Counted from the stretch's first letter, positions 24,568-34,481 are shown. The stretch: DNA of 64,000 nt from Sphingomonas hankookensis (GCF_028551275.1 NZ_CP117025.1:1421501-1485500), one strand, 5' to 3'. A program made the numbers and translations. Notes: a model not told the origin generated them from the sequence alone.

Positions 24568-26256
24568 ATGACGAGCGGCCTAGCAACCGAGCAACTGATC
24601 GCCACCCTGCGCAAGGCCGTCGGGCGCCGCCACGTGCTGACTGACCCGCGCCGGACCGCGCGGTTCCGGCGGGGGTATCGCACTGGCGAGGGGGCGGCGA
24701 TCGCAGTGGTGCGGCCGGGGTCGCTGGTCGAACTGTGGCGGGTGGCGCAGGCGTGCGTTGGCGCCGATGTGTCGATCCTGATGCAGGCGTCGAACACCGG
24801 GCTGACCGGCGGGTCGACGCCCGATGGCGACGACTATCCCGGCGGGCTGGTGATCATCAGCACGATGCGGCTCGACCGGTTGCACCTGCTTCGCGGTGGC
24901 GAGCAGGTCGTGTGCCTGCCGGGGACGACGCTCTATGCGCTGGAGGCGGCGTTGCGGCCCTTGGGGCGCGAGCCGCATTCGGTGATCGGGTCGTCGTGCC
25001 TGGGCGCGTCGGTGGTCGGCGGGGTTTGCAACAATTCGGGCGGGTCGCTGATCCGGCGCGGGCCGGCCTATACCGAACTGGCGCTGTTCGGCAGTGTCGG
25101 CGCCGACGGAGCGCTGCGGCTGGTCAACCATCTGGGGATCGCGCTGGGCGACGATCCGGAGGCGATCCTCGACCGGTTGGACCGGGGGGATTTTGCAGCG
25201 GCCGATGTCGATCCGGCGACGGACAAGCCGGCGCACGACCATCGTTACGTCACCCATGTCCGTGATATCGACAGCGACGTGCCGGCGAGGTTCAATGCCG
25301 ATCCGCGCTGCCTGTTCGAGGCGGCAGGGAGTGCGGGCAAGCTGATCGTGTTTGCAGTGCGGCTCGACACCTTCGCGAAGGAGGACGAGACGGTCACCTT
25401 CTATATCGGGACCGACGATCCCGACCGCTTGACCGAGCTGCGCCGGACGATGCTGCGCGATTTCGCCGAGCTGCCGATCGCGGGCGAATATATGCATCGC
25501 GGGGCGTTCGATATCGCCGACCGCTATGGCCGCGACACGTTCCGCGCGATCGAGCGGCTGGGCACCGACCGCTTGCCGCGGCTGTTCGCGGCGAAGGCGT
25601 GGGTCGATGGCGTGACCGAGCGCTTCGTACGCAATCTGAGCGACCGGGTGTTGCAGCGGGCCGGCGCGTTGCTGGGCGATCATCTGCCACCACGAATGCG
25701 CGCATTTCGCGACCGGTTCGAACATCATCTGCTGCTGAAGATGCCGCGCGGCGATGCGGCGGCGACCGCCTCGCTGCTCGACACGCTGCTGCCCGGTGGC
25801 TGGTTCGAATGTTCGGCCGACGAAGCCACCAAGGCGTTCCTGCACCGCTTCGTCGCGGCAGGCGCGGCGGTGCGCTATCGCGCGGTCCATGGCGATACGG
25901 TCGAGGATATCGTCGCGCTCGACGTCGCACTGCCGCGCAACAGCCGCGACTGGGCCGAAGTTTTGCCGGACGATCTGGGCGGGCAGGTGGTCGACACGCT
26001 ATATTACGGGCATTTCTTCTGCCACGTGTTCCACCGCGACTATATCGTGCGCAAAGGCGTCGACCCGCTGGCGTTCGAACATGCGCTGTGGAAGCGGCTG
26101 GATGCGGTGGGCGCGCAATATCCGGCCGAGCATAATGTCGGGCATCTCTATAATGCGAAGCCAGAACTGGCCGGATTTTACCGCAAGCTCGATCCGCGCA
26201 ACCAGCTGAATCCGGGGATCGGGCACACGCTCAAGGCGCGGGCATGGGAAGCATGA
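24568..26256 (+). CDS. dld: Quinone-dependent D-lactate dehydrogenase
   Basis: 562 residues, close to the 571 of E. coli Dld. The N-terminal FAD-binding domain includes SNTGLTGGSTPDGDDY and the VVGGVCNNSGGSLIRRG segment. The C-terminal part matches the membrane-associated D-lactate dehydrogenase domain and ends with AEHNVGHLY and LDPRNQLNPGIGHT. It oxidises D-lactate to pyruvate and passes electrons to ubiquinone at the inner membrane. ATG 24568 is preferred to the upstream in-frame GTG at 24535 because it matches family length. The next gene overlaps its end by 13 bases. D-lactate is released from N-acetylmuramic acid during wall recycling, which links it to this cluster (inference). Confidence 0.9.
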   Translation: MTSGLATEQLIATLRKAVGRRHVLTDPRRTARFRRGYRTGEGAAIAVVRPGSLVELWRVAQACVGADVSILMQASNTGLTGGSTPDGDDYPGGLVIISTMRLDRLHLLRGGEQVVCLPGTTLYALEAALRPLGREPHSVIGSSCLGASVVGGVCNNSGGSLIRRGPAYTELALFGSVGADGALRLVNHLGIALGDDPEAILDRLDRGDFAAADVDPATDKPAHDHRYVTHVRDIDSDVPARFNADPRCLFEAAGSAGKLIVFAVRLDTFAKEDETVTFYIGTDDPDRLTELRRTMLRDFAELPIAGEYMHRGAFDIADRYGRDTFRAIERLGTDRLPRLFAAKAWVDGVTERFVRNLSDRVLQRAGALLGDHLPPRMRAFRDRFEHHLLLKMPRGDAAATASLLDTLLPGGWFECSADEATKAFLHRFVAAGAAVRYRAVHGDTVEDIVALDVALPRNSRDWAEVLPDDLGGQVVDTLYYGHFFCHVFHRDYIVRKGVDPLAFEHALWKRLDAVGAQYPAEHNVGHLYNAKPELAGFYRKLDPRNQLNPGIGHTLKARAWEA

Positions 26257-27128
26257 GCTTCTTTCTGGGCATCGATGCCGGCGGCAGCAACTGCCGGGCG
26301 CGACTCGTCAACGCCTCCGGGCGGGAGGTCGGCACCGGGCAGGCGGGCGCAGCCAATGCCGGGATCGGGGTCGATCCGCTGCGGGCGGTGCTGACCGATG
26401 TGATCGCGCAGGCAACCGTGAAGCTGTTTCCGGCGGAGAGAGCGACGGTCCGCGTCGGCATGGGGATTGCGGGCATTCGCCGGCCGGGAATCCGCGCCGC
26501 GCTGGAGGCGACCGACTTCGGTGTCGCTGGGGTCGTGCTGGCGAGCGATGCGCAGATCGCGCATCTGGGCGCGCATGGTGGCGGCGATGGCGCGATCCTG
26601 ATCCTCGGCACCGGCAGCGCGGCGCTGCTGCGCATCGACGGGCAGGAGGTCGCGCTGGGCGGGTACGGTTTTCCGGTGTCGGACGAGGGGAGCGGCGCGG
26701 CGCTGGGGCTGAGTGCGGTGCGCCATGCGCTGCGTGCACTCGACGGGCGGACACGGCATACGCCGCTGGCCGATGCGGTGGCGGCGCTGTTCGACCATGA
26801 CGTGCTGAAGGCGGTGGCGTGGATGGCCACCGCGGGGCCGCGCGATTACGGGGCGCTGGCGCCGATCGTGATGGACCATGCCGATGCGGACGATCCCATC
26901 GCCCGGTCGATCGTCGAGGATGCGGCGGGCCATGTCGAGCGGTTCATCGAAACCCTCGTCGCCCGCGGGGTGACGCGCTGCACACTGGTCGGCGGGCTGG
27001 CGCCGCGGCTGCAACCCTGGCTGCGCGTGCGGACCGTCGCGCATCTGTGTCCGCCGATGGGCGATCCGCTGGACGGTGCGGTGCGGCTGGCCGGCCTTGA
27101 ATCGCGGTCGAGCGACGAACTGCGTTAA
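26244..27128 (+). CDS. BadF/BadG-type ATPase, N-acetylglucosamine/N-acetylmuramate kinase-like
   Basis: 294 residues with the ASKHA sugar-kinase fold: phosphate-1 loop FFLGIDAGGSNCRA at the start, phosphate-2 ILILGTGSAALLR in the middle, and the adenosine-loop glycine pair VGGLAPRL near the end. BadF-type kinases in bacteria phosphorylate GlcNAc or glucosamine, and MurK of Clostridium phosphorylates both MurNAc and GlcNAc. The gene starts inside dld, so they are co-translated. ATG 26253 is an alternative start. With AmpG, a PBP4B-like protein and Dld nearby, an amino-sugar kinase role in peptidoglycan salvage is likely. Confidence 0.8.
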   Translation: MGSMSFFLGIDAGGSNCRARLVNASGREVGTGQAGAANAGIGVDPLRAVLTDVIAQATVKLFPAERATVRVGMGIAGIRRPGIRAALEATDFGVAGVVLASDAQIAHLGAHGGGDGAILILGTGSAALLRIDGQEVALGGYGFPVSDEGSGAALGLSAVRHALRALDGRTRHTPLADAVAALFDHDVLKAVAWMATAGPRDYGALAPIVMDHADADDPIARSIVEDAAGHVERFIETLVARGVTRCTLVGGLAPRLQPWLRVRTVAHLCPPMGDPLDGAVRLAGLESRSSDELR

Positions 27129-27166
27129 GGACGTTTAAACCAGACTCGTCGCAATCCTTCATTACA

Positions 27167-30100
27167 ATGTCGATGCGACGTCTGGCCCTTCTGATCCTGC
27201 TGATGGCGGGCGTGCTGCCTGCCATGGCGCGCGCGTCGGCGGTCGCGGACGGTTGGGCGGCCTGGCGCACGCCATGGTTCCAGACGCTGGACGGCAGCGC
27301 CGGACTGCCGCATTCGACGACCACCGCCATCGTCCAGAGCAGCGACGGGTTGATGTGGATCGGCACGCGCGGCGGGCTGGCGCGCTATGACGGGCAGCGG
27401 CTGAAGGTATTCCGCCAGACTATCGGGCGGACTGGTGGCGTTCCCGACAATTACATCCGTTCGCTGCTGGCGCTGCCGCATGGCGCGGTGCTGGTCGGCA
27501 CCAATGTCGGCGGAATGGTCCGGTACGACCCGGGCTCGAACGGCTTCGTCGCGATCGGCGGGGCGACCGGGGTGGGCGTTGGAACACGCATCATGTCGAT
27601 CGTGTCCGACGGACAGGACGGTGCCTATGTCGCGTCGGACCGGGGCGTGTTCCATTACGATGCCCGGCACGACCGGATCGCACCGGTGACCAGCCAGGGC
27701 GATGCGCTGGCCGAGGGCGCGTTCGCGGTGCATCGCGATCCCGACGGGACGCTCTATGCCGGTGGCGACCATGGGCTGTTCGTCCGGCGACGCGGCGCGG
27801 CCCGCTTCGTGGCGGTGGCGACCCCGGATATCGGCGACGTCTGGGCGATCGCCCGCGACCGGATGGGGCGGTTGTGGATCGGCACCGGATCGCACGGCAT
27901 CTTCGTGCAGTTGGCGGGTGGCCGCGTCATCCAGCCAGCGGCGCTGGCGGGCGCGTCGCCGTTGATCGCACACCGTACCGTCCGCACCTTCGCCACCGGG
28001 CCGAACGGCGTGGTGTGGGCCGGGACCGATGGCGTCGGCGTGCTGCGCATCGCAACCGAGGGCGGCCTTGCCGTTCGATCGATCCGCAACCTCCAGGCCA
28101 ATCGCGGGTCGCTGTCGGGGGATACCGTACGCGACCTGCATATCGACCGGACGGGGCGGTTATGGGCGGCGACCGAGGTCGGCGCGTCGCATACCGACCC
28201 GGCACCCGAAGCGATCCTGACCATCGGCAACGCCATGCCCGATCCGCGCCATTCGCTGGCCGATCGCACGGTCAGCGGGGTGATGGTCGACCGCCGCGAC
28301 CGCATCTGGGTCGGCATGAGCAACGGGATGATTGACATGGTCGACCGCATGCAGGGGGTGGTCCGCCACCTGCGGCTGGACGGCAACCATGCCGGGCAGG
28401 ATATCAAGGCGTTCGCCGAACGCCCCGACGGCACGATTTTGGCCGGCGGCCGCGGGGTCGTGATGATCGATCCGGATACGCTGACCGAACGGGCGCTGCC
28501 GCTGCCCGAGCTGGGCGACTTGCCGGTCATTTCGATGCTGCGGATCGACCATCGCCTGTTGATCGGGACCTATCGCGGGTTGTTCGTCCGTGACGAACGT
28601 AGCGGCAAGGTCCGCCGCTATCGCCATGTGCCGGGGAATGACGCGTCGCTCGCCAACAACGAAGTCATCAATATCGTCGCGGCACGCGGCGGCGGCGTCT
28701 GGATCGCGACCCCGCGCGGGATCAACCGGTTCGATCCGGCGAGCGGCCGCTTCGCGACCTATCGCAACGATCCCGCCGATCCGACCAGCCTGCCGCAAAA
28801 CTATACCGGATCGATCGTGGCGGCGGGCGATGCGCTGTGGGTGGGCACCTATGGCGGGGTCGCCCGGGGCAAGCGCGTCGGAGACGACTGGCGGTTCCAC
28901 GCGATCACCGAGGCACGCGGCCTCGCCAACGACAATGTCGCGGCGGTGCAGATCGACCGCGCGGGGCGGCTATGGGCCACCGGGGCCAGCGGGATTTCGG
29001 TGATCGATCCGCGCCACGAAAGCGTGCTGACGGTCAGCCGCCGCGACGGGCTGACCGCCAACTCGTTCAGCCAGCGCGTCTCGGCGATCACCCGCACCGG
29101 CGACCTGCTGTTCGGGGGAACCGGGGGGCTGATGGTGCTGCGGCCCGACCGGCTGCTCGCCGCGCATCCGACCGCCACGCCGCCGCTGACGCTGAGCGAG
29201 ATCGAGGAGAATGGCCGTGTCGTTCCCTTCGACCCGTTGGGGCGCGACCGCACCATCCATGCCGACGGGCACGGCATCCGCATCGCCTTTGCGTTGAGCG
29301 ATTATGCCGCGCCGGAGGAGATACGCTATCGCTACCGCCTGCGCGGGTTCGACGCCGACTGGGTCGCGATTCCCCCCGCCAGCCCGGCGACGGCGATCTA
29401 CACCAACCTGCCCGGCGGCACCTACATCCTCGAACTGCAGGCGCAGATTCCGGGGGTGCACCCGCGCGTGGTCACCGGCCGGGTGAGCCTGGTGGTGGCG
29501 CAGGCATGGCATGAACGCTGGGTGGTGCGCGCCGCGCTGCTGCTGGTGGCGGTGCTGGTGGTGTTCGGCATCGTGCAGCTGCGCACGGTCGTGCTGCGCC
29601 GCCGGACGCGCGCGCTGGAGACTGTGGTCGAGCAGCGGACGCGGGAGCTGCGCGCGGCCAATGCCCGGCTGGAACGGCTGGCCGGCACCGACCCGCTGAC
29701 CGGCCTTGCCAACCGGCGGACGATGATCGCGATGCTGGAGGCGGCGCGCGAAACGGCGTTGCGCTCGGGCGGGCATTATGTCGTCGCGATGCTCGATATC
29801 GACCGGTTCAAGCGGATCAACGACGCGCACGGGCATCAGGTCGGCGACATGGTGATCGAGGCGGTCGCGACGCGGATCGCCGCGTCGGTGCGCGCGGTCG
29901 ATTCGGTGGCGCGCTATGGCGGGGAGGAGATTGCGATCCTGTTCGCCGACATTTCGCCCGAAGAAGCGCTGGACACCAGCGAGCGGGTGCGCGCCGCCGT
30001 CGCCGCCGACCCGATCGTCGCGAACGGGATTGCGGTGCGGGTGACGGTCAGCGGCGGGATTGCGGTGGCGACGGGCGACACGTCGCCGGCCGAACTGCTG

Positions 30101-30199
30101 CACCGCGCCGACCTGGCGTTGTACCGCGCGAAGCGCGCAGGGCGCGACCGGGTCGTGCTGGACGACGGGGCGGAAGTCGACGCGTCAGCCGCGCGCTGA
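27167..30199 (+). CDS. Periplasmic beta-propeller sensor diguanylate cyclase (Reg_prop-Y_Y_Y-GGDEF)
   Basis: 1010 residues. Signal peptide 1-26, then repeated Reg_prop blades such as GLMWIGTRGGLARYD and GGVWIATPRGINRFD to about residue 650. A Y_Y_Y domain (about 700-775, RYRYRLRGFDADWV) is followed by one membrane helix (about 785-805), a short coiled stretch, and a GGDEF domain whose active-site loop reads GGEEI (about 918). The I-site RxxD pattern is not evident. It would make cyclic di-GMP in the cytoplasm in response to a periplasmic signal, probably a polymer or its breakdown product as for other Reg_prop sensors. Its position after the salvage cluster hints at wall fragments or sugars (weak inference). 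Its stop overlaps the convergent monooxygenase by 15 bases. Confidence 0.88.
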   Translation: MSMRRLALLILLMAGVLPAMARASAVADGWAAWRTPWFQTLDGSAGLPHSTTTAIVQSSDGLMWIGTRGGLARYDGQRLKVFRQTIGRTGGVPDNYIRSLLALPHGAVLVGTNVGGMVRYDPGSNGFVAIGGATGVGVGTRIMSIVSDGQDGAYVASDRGVFHYDARHDRIAPVTSQGDALAEGAFAVHRDPDGTLYAGGDHGLFVRRRGAARFVAVATPDIGDVWAIARDRMGRLWIGTGSHGIFVQLAGGRVIQPAALAGASPLIAHRTVRTFATGPNGVVWAGTDGVGVLRIATEGGLAVRSIRNLQANRGSLSGDTVRDLHIDRTGRLWAATEVGASHTDPAPEAILTIGNAMPDPRHSLADRTVSGVMVDRRDRIWVGMSNGMIDMVDRMQGVVRHLRLDGNHAGQDIKAFAERPDGTILAGGRGVVMIDPDTLTERALPLPELGDLPVISMLRIDHRLLIGTYRGLFVRDERSGKVRRYRHVPGNDASLANNEVINIVAARGGGVWIATPRGINRFDPASGRFATYRNDPADPTSLPQNYTGSIVAAGDALWVGTYGGVARGKRVGDDWRFHAITEARGLANDNVAAVQIDRAGRLWATGASGISVIDPRHESVLTVSRRDGLTANSFSQRVSAITRTGDLLFGGTGGLMVLRPDRLLAAHPTATPPLTLSEIEENGRVVPFDPLGRDRTIHADGHGIRIAFALSDYAAPEEIRYRYRLRGFDADWVAIPPASPATAIYTNLPGGTYILELQAQIPGVHPRVVTGRVSLVVAQAWHERWVVRAALLLVAVLVVFGIVQLRTVVLRRRTRALETVVEQRTRELRAANARLERLAGTDPLTGLANRRTMIAMLEAARETALRSGGHYVVAMLDIDRFKRINDAHGHQVGDMVIEAVATRIAASVRAVDSVARYGGEEIAILFADISPEEALDTSERVRAAVAADPIVANGIAVRVTVSGGIAVATGDTSPAELLHRADLALYRAKRAGRDRVVLDDGAEVDASAAR

Positions 30200-31666
30200 C
30201 GCATCGCCTGCGCGGGCGATGCGCAGGACGCCGTCGCCGATCTTGCCGAAGCCGAGCGTCATATAGTCGAGAAAGTAATTCTGGTGCAGCCGCCACGGCG
30301 TGCGCGACCCCTGCGCCGGGGTGATGCTGGCCGCACGGGTGACGTAACCCGAACTGAAATCGAGCAGCGGGCGGCGTTCCACGTCCGGTCCGGGCGGTGC
30401 GGGTAGGCAGATGTCGTAGCCATGCCGTCGCATATGGTTCAGCATGCGGCACATGCGACGCGCCACCAGGTCGATCTTCAGCGTCCACGACGCGTTGGTA
30501 TAGCCGAGTGCCAGCACCATGTTCGGCACGCCCGAGGCCATCATGCCGCGATAGATGAGATGGTCGGCGGGGACGAACGGCACGCTGTCGATGGTGAGCG
30601 CGATGCCGCCCAGCAAATGCAGCTTCAGCCCCGTCGCGGTGACGATGATATCGGCATCGACATGGCCGCCCGATGCCAGCTCGATGCCGGTGGGGGTGAA
30701 GCGGCGGATCGCATCGGTGCGGATGCTGGCCGATCCGTCGCGCAGCGCGGTGAACAGGTCGGCGTCCGGCACCAGGCACAGCCGCTGGTCCCACGGATCG
30801 TAGCGCGGGGTGAAATGGCGATCGACATCGGGCAGGTCAGGCAGCTCGCGGCGGACGCCCTTCAGGATGAACGCCTCCATCCGGCGCGGGAATCTGCGGG
30901 CGAACTGAAAGGCGGCAAGACCCAGCGCGGCGCTTTTCCACCGGGCAAGGCGTCCCGCGACCGGTTCCGGCAGCAGGCGGTAGAGAAGATGCGCGACGCG
31001 ATCCCGCGAAGGTTGCGACACGATGTGACTGGGCGAGCGCTGCACCATCGTCACCTGCGCGCCGCGTGCGGCCAGCGCAGGGACCAGCGTCACCGCCGTC
31101 GCGCCGCTGCCGATCACCGCCACGCGCTTGCCGGCGACGTCGAGGCCCTGCGGCCAGTGCTGGGGATGGACGATGCGTCCGGCAAACTCCGCCTGTCCCG
31201 GAAAATCCGGGGCATGGCCGCTGGCATAGTCGTAATAGCCGCAGCCCATGAACAGGAACCGGCAGGTGACGGTCGACACCGCGCCGTCGACCTCGACGGT
31301 CAGCGTCCAGCGCGCGGTTTGCGACGACCATTCGGCACGGACGATGCGGTGGTGAAAGCGGATGTGGCGGTCGATGCCGAAGCTGCGCGCGGTATCTTCG
31401 ATATAATCGCGAATGTCACCGCCATCGGCGATCGCCTTGTCCCCGCGCCACGGACGGAACGGAAAGCCCAGCGTATGCATGTCGGAATCCGACCGGACGC
31501 CGGGATAGCGGAACAGGTCCCACGTCCCGCCGATCGCGTCGCGCGCCTCGAAGATCGCGTAGCGGCGGTCGGGGCAGCGCCGTTGCAGGTGCCATGCGGC
31601 ATCGATGCCGGACAGGCCGGCACCGATGATCGCGACATCGAGTTCGGGTTCGACAGGGATCGCCAT
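30185..31666 (-). CDS. Flavin-containing/Baeyer-Villiger-type monooxygenase
   Basis: 493 residues with two Rossmann dinucleotide sites, GAGLSG (15-20) for FAD and GSGATA (187-192) for NADPH. The Baeyer-Villiger fingerprint F-x-G-x3-H-x3-W is seen as FAGRIVHPQHW (161-171). Length and C-terminal region resemble EthA-like ketone monooxygenases. It would insert oxygen beside a carbonyl or oxidise a soft heteroatom. No operon partner is evident, so the substrate is unknown. Confidence 0.88.
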   Translation of the reverse strand: MAIPVEPELDVAIIGAGLSGIDAAWHLQRRCPDRRYAIFEARDAIGGTWDLFRYPGVRSDSDMHTLGFPFRPWRGDKAIADGGDIRDYIEDTARSFGIDRHIRFHHRIVRAEWSSQTARWTLTVEVDGAVSTVTCRFLFMGCGYYDYASGHAPDFPGQAEFAGRIVHPQHWPQGLDVAGKRVAVIGSGATAVTLVPALAARGAQVTMVQRSPSHIVSQPSRDRVAHLLYRLLPEPVAGRLARWKSAALGLAAFQFARRFPRRMEAFILKGVRRELPDLPDVDRHFTPRYDPWDQRLCLVPDADLFTALRDGSASIRTDAIRRFTPTGIELASGGHVDADIIVTATGLKLHLLGGIALTIDSVPFVPADHLIYRGMMASGVPNMVLALGYTNASWTLKIDLVARRMCRMLNHMRRHGYDICLPAPPGPDVERRPLLDFSSGYVTRAASITPAQGSRTPWRLHQNYFLDYMTLGFGKIGDGVLRIARAGDASARG

Positions 31667-31709
31667 GGCCGGGATATCGGCCGTGCCGGCGTCCTTGCCA
31701 AGCCCGGCG

Positions 31710-32405
31710 TCAGCCGCGCGTGCCGAGCAGCAGCGCGGTCAGCACCGGATCGCCGGTGCGGCGCGGATCGGCGCGGATCGCGGCCTCCTCGCGGCCGATC
31801 GCGCGGAAGATGGCGTTGCCGGCCTGATCGGCGGCGCTGCGGGCGATGGCGGTATAGTCGATGCCGGTCTGCGCGGTGACGATCGCCGAGAGGATTTCGG
31901 TCGCGTCCGACCGCAGGCCGTTCGAAAATTCGGGGAACATCGCCTCGATCACCGCGCCGCGTGCCGATTGCGCCAGCAGGTCGGTGGCGGCGGTCGGGCC
32001 GCCGCGCAGCACGGCGACGGCGTCGGCCAGCGTAAGGCCACGGATCGAATCGAGCACGATCGGCGTCGCACGGTCGGCGGCATCGACCGCGATGTCATTC
32101 AGCGCCATGGCGATGCGGCCACGCACCGCGTTCGTCCGCAGCACCGCTGCCAGTACATTGTTCTGTCCGGCGGTCTCCGGCAGGGTCAGGCGGGTCAGCT
32201 GATCGTCATAGAAGCCGCCGGGCCGCAGCAGCCGGTCGAACGCCCGCTGGCTGGACAGGGTCAGCAGGCGCCGGACGCCTTCCTCGACGCCATAGCTGCC
32301 AAGCGGCGTGGCACAGCCGCCGAGCACGGCGACCGGGAGGACCAAAGCGGCGGCACCGAGGATGCCGCGGCGTGAAATTTGGGGCGACAGCGAGGCATGG
32401 ATCAT
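31710..32405 (-). CDS. DUF4197 family lipoprotein
   Basis: 231 residues from ATG 32405. The N-terminus has a double arginine (SRRG), a hydrophobic stretch and a lipobox ending L-G-G-C near residue 30, pointing to an exported lipoprotein. The rest matches DUF4197: YGVEEGVRRLLTLSSQRAFD and an Ala-rich helical region. Function of the family is unknown. The gene diverges from the dnaJ-like gene with a 158-base gap. Confidence 0.85.
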   Translation of the reverse strand: MIHASLSPQISRRGILGAAALVLPVAVLGGCATPLGSYGVEEGVRRLLTLSSQRAFDRLLRPGGFYDDQLTRLTLPETAGQNNVLAAVLRTNAVRGRIAMALNDIAVDAADRATPIVLDSIRGLTLADAVAVLRGGPTAATDLLAQSARGAVIEAMFPEFSNGLRSDATEILSAIVTAQTGIDYTAIARSAADQAGNAIFRAIGREEAAIRADPRRTGDPVLTALLLGTRG

Positions 32406-32563
32406 GACGGGCTTCTCCGGAACGAATGTTGCGCTGCCAACGCAGGCGATGGCTCCCGGTGCCGTGTCTGCCGTGAACCGACGTTGAACCGCGCTTCGTT
32501 TTGCTTCCGTTTCGGCCGCGCAACCCATTGCCGAGCCGCGCGGCGCGCCCTAGCTACCGGAGC

Positions 32564-33508
32564 ATGGCTGATCCCTATGCAACCCTGGGTGTCGCGCGCG
32601 GCGCGACCGAAGCAGATATCAAGAAGGCGTATCGCAAGCTCGCCAAGGAGCTGCACCCGGACCGGAACAAGGACAACAAGGCCGCGTCGGACCGCTTCAC
32701 CAAAGTCACGCAGGCCTATGACCTGCTGACCGACAAGGACAAGCGCGCGCGGTTCGACCGGGGCGAGATCGACGGCGACGGCAATCCGACCTCGCCCTTC
32801 GGCTTTGGCACCGGCGGTGGCGGCGCCGGCGGCTTTCGCCCCGGACCGGGCGGGCGCGGCGGGTTCGACATGGGACCGGAAGGGCAGGGCGGCGACTTTT
32901 CGGACATTTTCGAAGGACTGTTCGGCGGCCGGGCCGGAGGCGCCGGTGGCGGCTTCGCCAGCGGGTTCGGGCGGCGCGCCCAGCCCAAGGGCGGCAATGT
33001 TGCCTATCGATTGAAGGTGCCATTCGAGGATGCTGCGACGCTCAGCCCGCAGCGCATCACGCTGGCCGATGGCAAGACCATCGACCTGAAACTGCCGGCG
33101 GGTGTCGATACCGGCACGCAGATGCGCCTGTCGGGCAAGGGCGATCCGGGGCCGGGCGGTGCGGGCGACGCGATCGTGACGGTCGAGGTGCAGCCGCACC
33201 GTTTCTATACCCGCGACGGCGACGATGTGCGCGTCGACCTGCCGATCAACCTGGCCGAGGCGGTGCTGGGCGGCAAGGTCCGCGTGCCGACCGTCGACGG
33301 CGCGGTGATGCTGAGCGTGCCCAAGGGGGCGACGTCGGGCAAGACGCTTCGCCTGAAAGGGCGCGGATTCCATCGCAAGGACGGGACGCGCGGCGACCAG
33401 CTGGTGACGCTGATGGTCGACCTTCCCGCCGATGATGCCGACCTGACGCGCTTCGTCGAGGGGTGGAGCGGCGCGAATACGGACCCGAGGGCGAAGCTGG
33501 GCGTTTGA
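32564..33508 (+). CDS. DnaJ/CbpA-like co-chaperone (J domain + DnaJ_C, no zinc finger)
   Basis: 314 residues. The J domain occupies 1-70 with HPD at 31-33, followed by a Gly/Phe-rich linker (about 80-155) and the two C-terminal substrate-binding beta domains, including a VEVQPHRFYTRDGDDV stretch. The cysteine-rich zinc finger of DnaJ is absent, as in CbpA. It would stimulate DnaK ATPase and bind unfolded clients. ATG 32564 places the standard ADPYATLGV start at the N-terminus. Confidence 0.93.
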   Translation: MADPYATLGVARGATEADIKKAYRKLAKELHPDRNKDNKAASDRFTKVTQAYDLLTDKDKRARFDRGEIDGDGNPTSPFGFGTGGGGAGGFRPGPGGRGGFDMGPEGQGGDFSDIFEGLFGGRAGGAGGGFASGFGRRAQPKGGNVAYRLKVPFEDAATLSPQRITLADGKTIDLKLPAGVDTGTQMRLSGKGDPGPGGAGDAIVTVEVQPHRFYTRDGDDVRVDLPINLAEAVLGGKVRVPTVDGAVMLSVPKGATSGKTLRLKGRGFHRKDGTRGDQLVTLMVDLPADDADLTRFVEGWSGANTDPRAKLGV

Positions 33509-33539
33509 TCCGCCTGCGAAACCATTCGAAACGAACTGC

Positions 33540-34481
33540 ATGACCGAGCCGTCCCCGACCAGCCCCGAGGCCCGGCACCGTCACGGGCGCCCGTCGCTTG
33601 CGCGGCTGCGCCCGTCTGCGCGCGCGATCGAGGTGACGAAGCGTGTCGCGATCGGTACGTTCAACGACGGCTTCACCCATGCCGGCAACCTTGCCTATCT
33701 GTCGCTGCTGACGCTGTTCCCGTTCTTCATCGTCGCGGCGGCGATCGCGCGGGCGGTCGGGCGCAGCGGCGACAGCATCCATGCGGTGACGGCGTTCCTG
33801 CAGACCGTGCCGCCCGAAGTGGCGACCGTGTTGCAGCAACCGATCCTCGACGTGTTGCAGGCGCGATCGGGGTCGCTGCTGTGGCTGGGTGCGCTGGTGG
33901 GTCTGTGGACCACGACCGGCTTCATCGAAACGGTGCGGTCGATCCTGCGGCAGGCCTATGGCATCCCGTTCTCGCGACCCTTTTGGGAATATCGACTGGG
34001 GTCGATCGGGCTGATCGTCGGGTCGGTGGTGATGCTGATGATCGCGTTCAGCCTTCAGGTCGTGCTGGTCGGCGTCGAGCAGGTCATCTATCGCCTGCTT
34101 CCGTTCCTGCAGCCCTATGCAGCCTATCTGTCGATCGCGAAGCTGTTTCCGGCGCTGGCGCTGTTCATCGCGCTCTACACGCTGTTCTATTCGCTCAGCC
34201 CCAAGAAATACCGCAATTCCAACTGCCCGAAATGGCCCGGAGCGGTGGCGACGGCGACGGTGTGGATCGGCACGACGCAGCTCCTCCCGCTCGCGATCGA
34301 TGCGCTGGGCGGATATGACCGCACCTATGGCAGCCTGGCCGGTGTGATGATCGCGCTGTTTTTCTTCTACATCGTCGGCCTGGGCGTGGTGATCGGCGGC
34401 GAATTGAACGCGGCGCTGGCGGAAACACCCGACCCTGCGCTAGAGGGTGCGGCAACAGACGAAAAAGGGACAGTCGCGTGA
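33540..34481 (+). CDS. YihY/BrkB-family inner-membrane protein
   Basis: 313 residues with about six membrane segments. Family hallmarks are seen in NLAYLSLLTLFPFFIVAAA and YRTYGSLAGVM-like helix ends (DRTYGSLAGVMIALFFFY). Function of the family is poorly known; it was once mis-assigned as RNase BN. The stop overlaps the GTG of fabI, so the two are translationally coupled. Confidence 0.9.
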   Translation: MTEPSPTSPEARHRHGRPSLARLRPSARAIEVTKRVAIGTFNDGFTHAGNLAYLSLLTLFPFFIVAAAIARAVGRSGDSIHAVTAFLQTVPPEVATVLQQPILDVLQARSGSLLWLGALVGLWTTTGFIETVRSILRQAYGIPFSRPFWEYRLGSIGLIVGSVVMLMIAFSLQVVLVGVEQVIYRLLPFLQPYAAYLSIAKLFPALALFIALYTLFYSLSPKKYRNSNCPKWPGAVATATVWIGTTQLLPLAIDALGGYDRTYGSLAGVMIALFFFYIVGLGVVIGGELNAALAETPDPALEGAATDEKGTVA

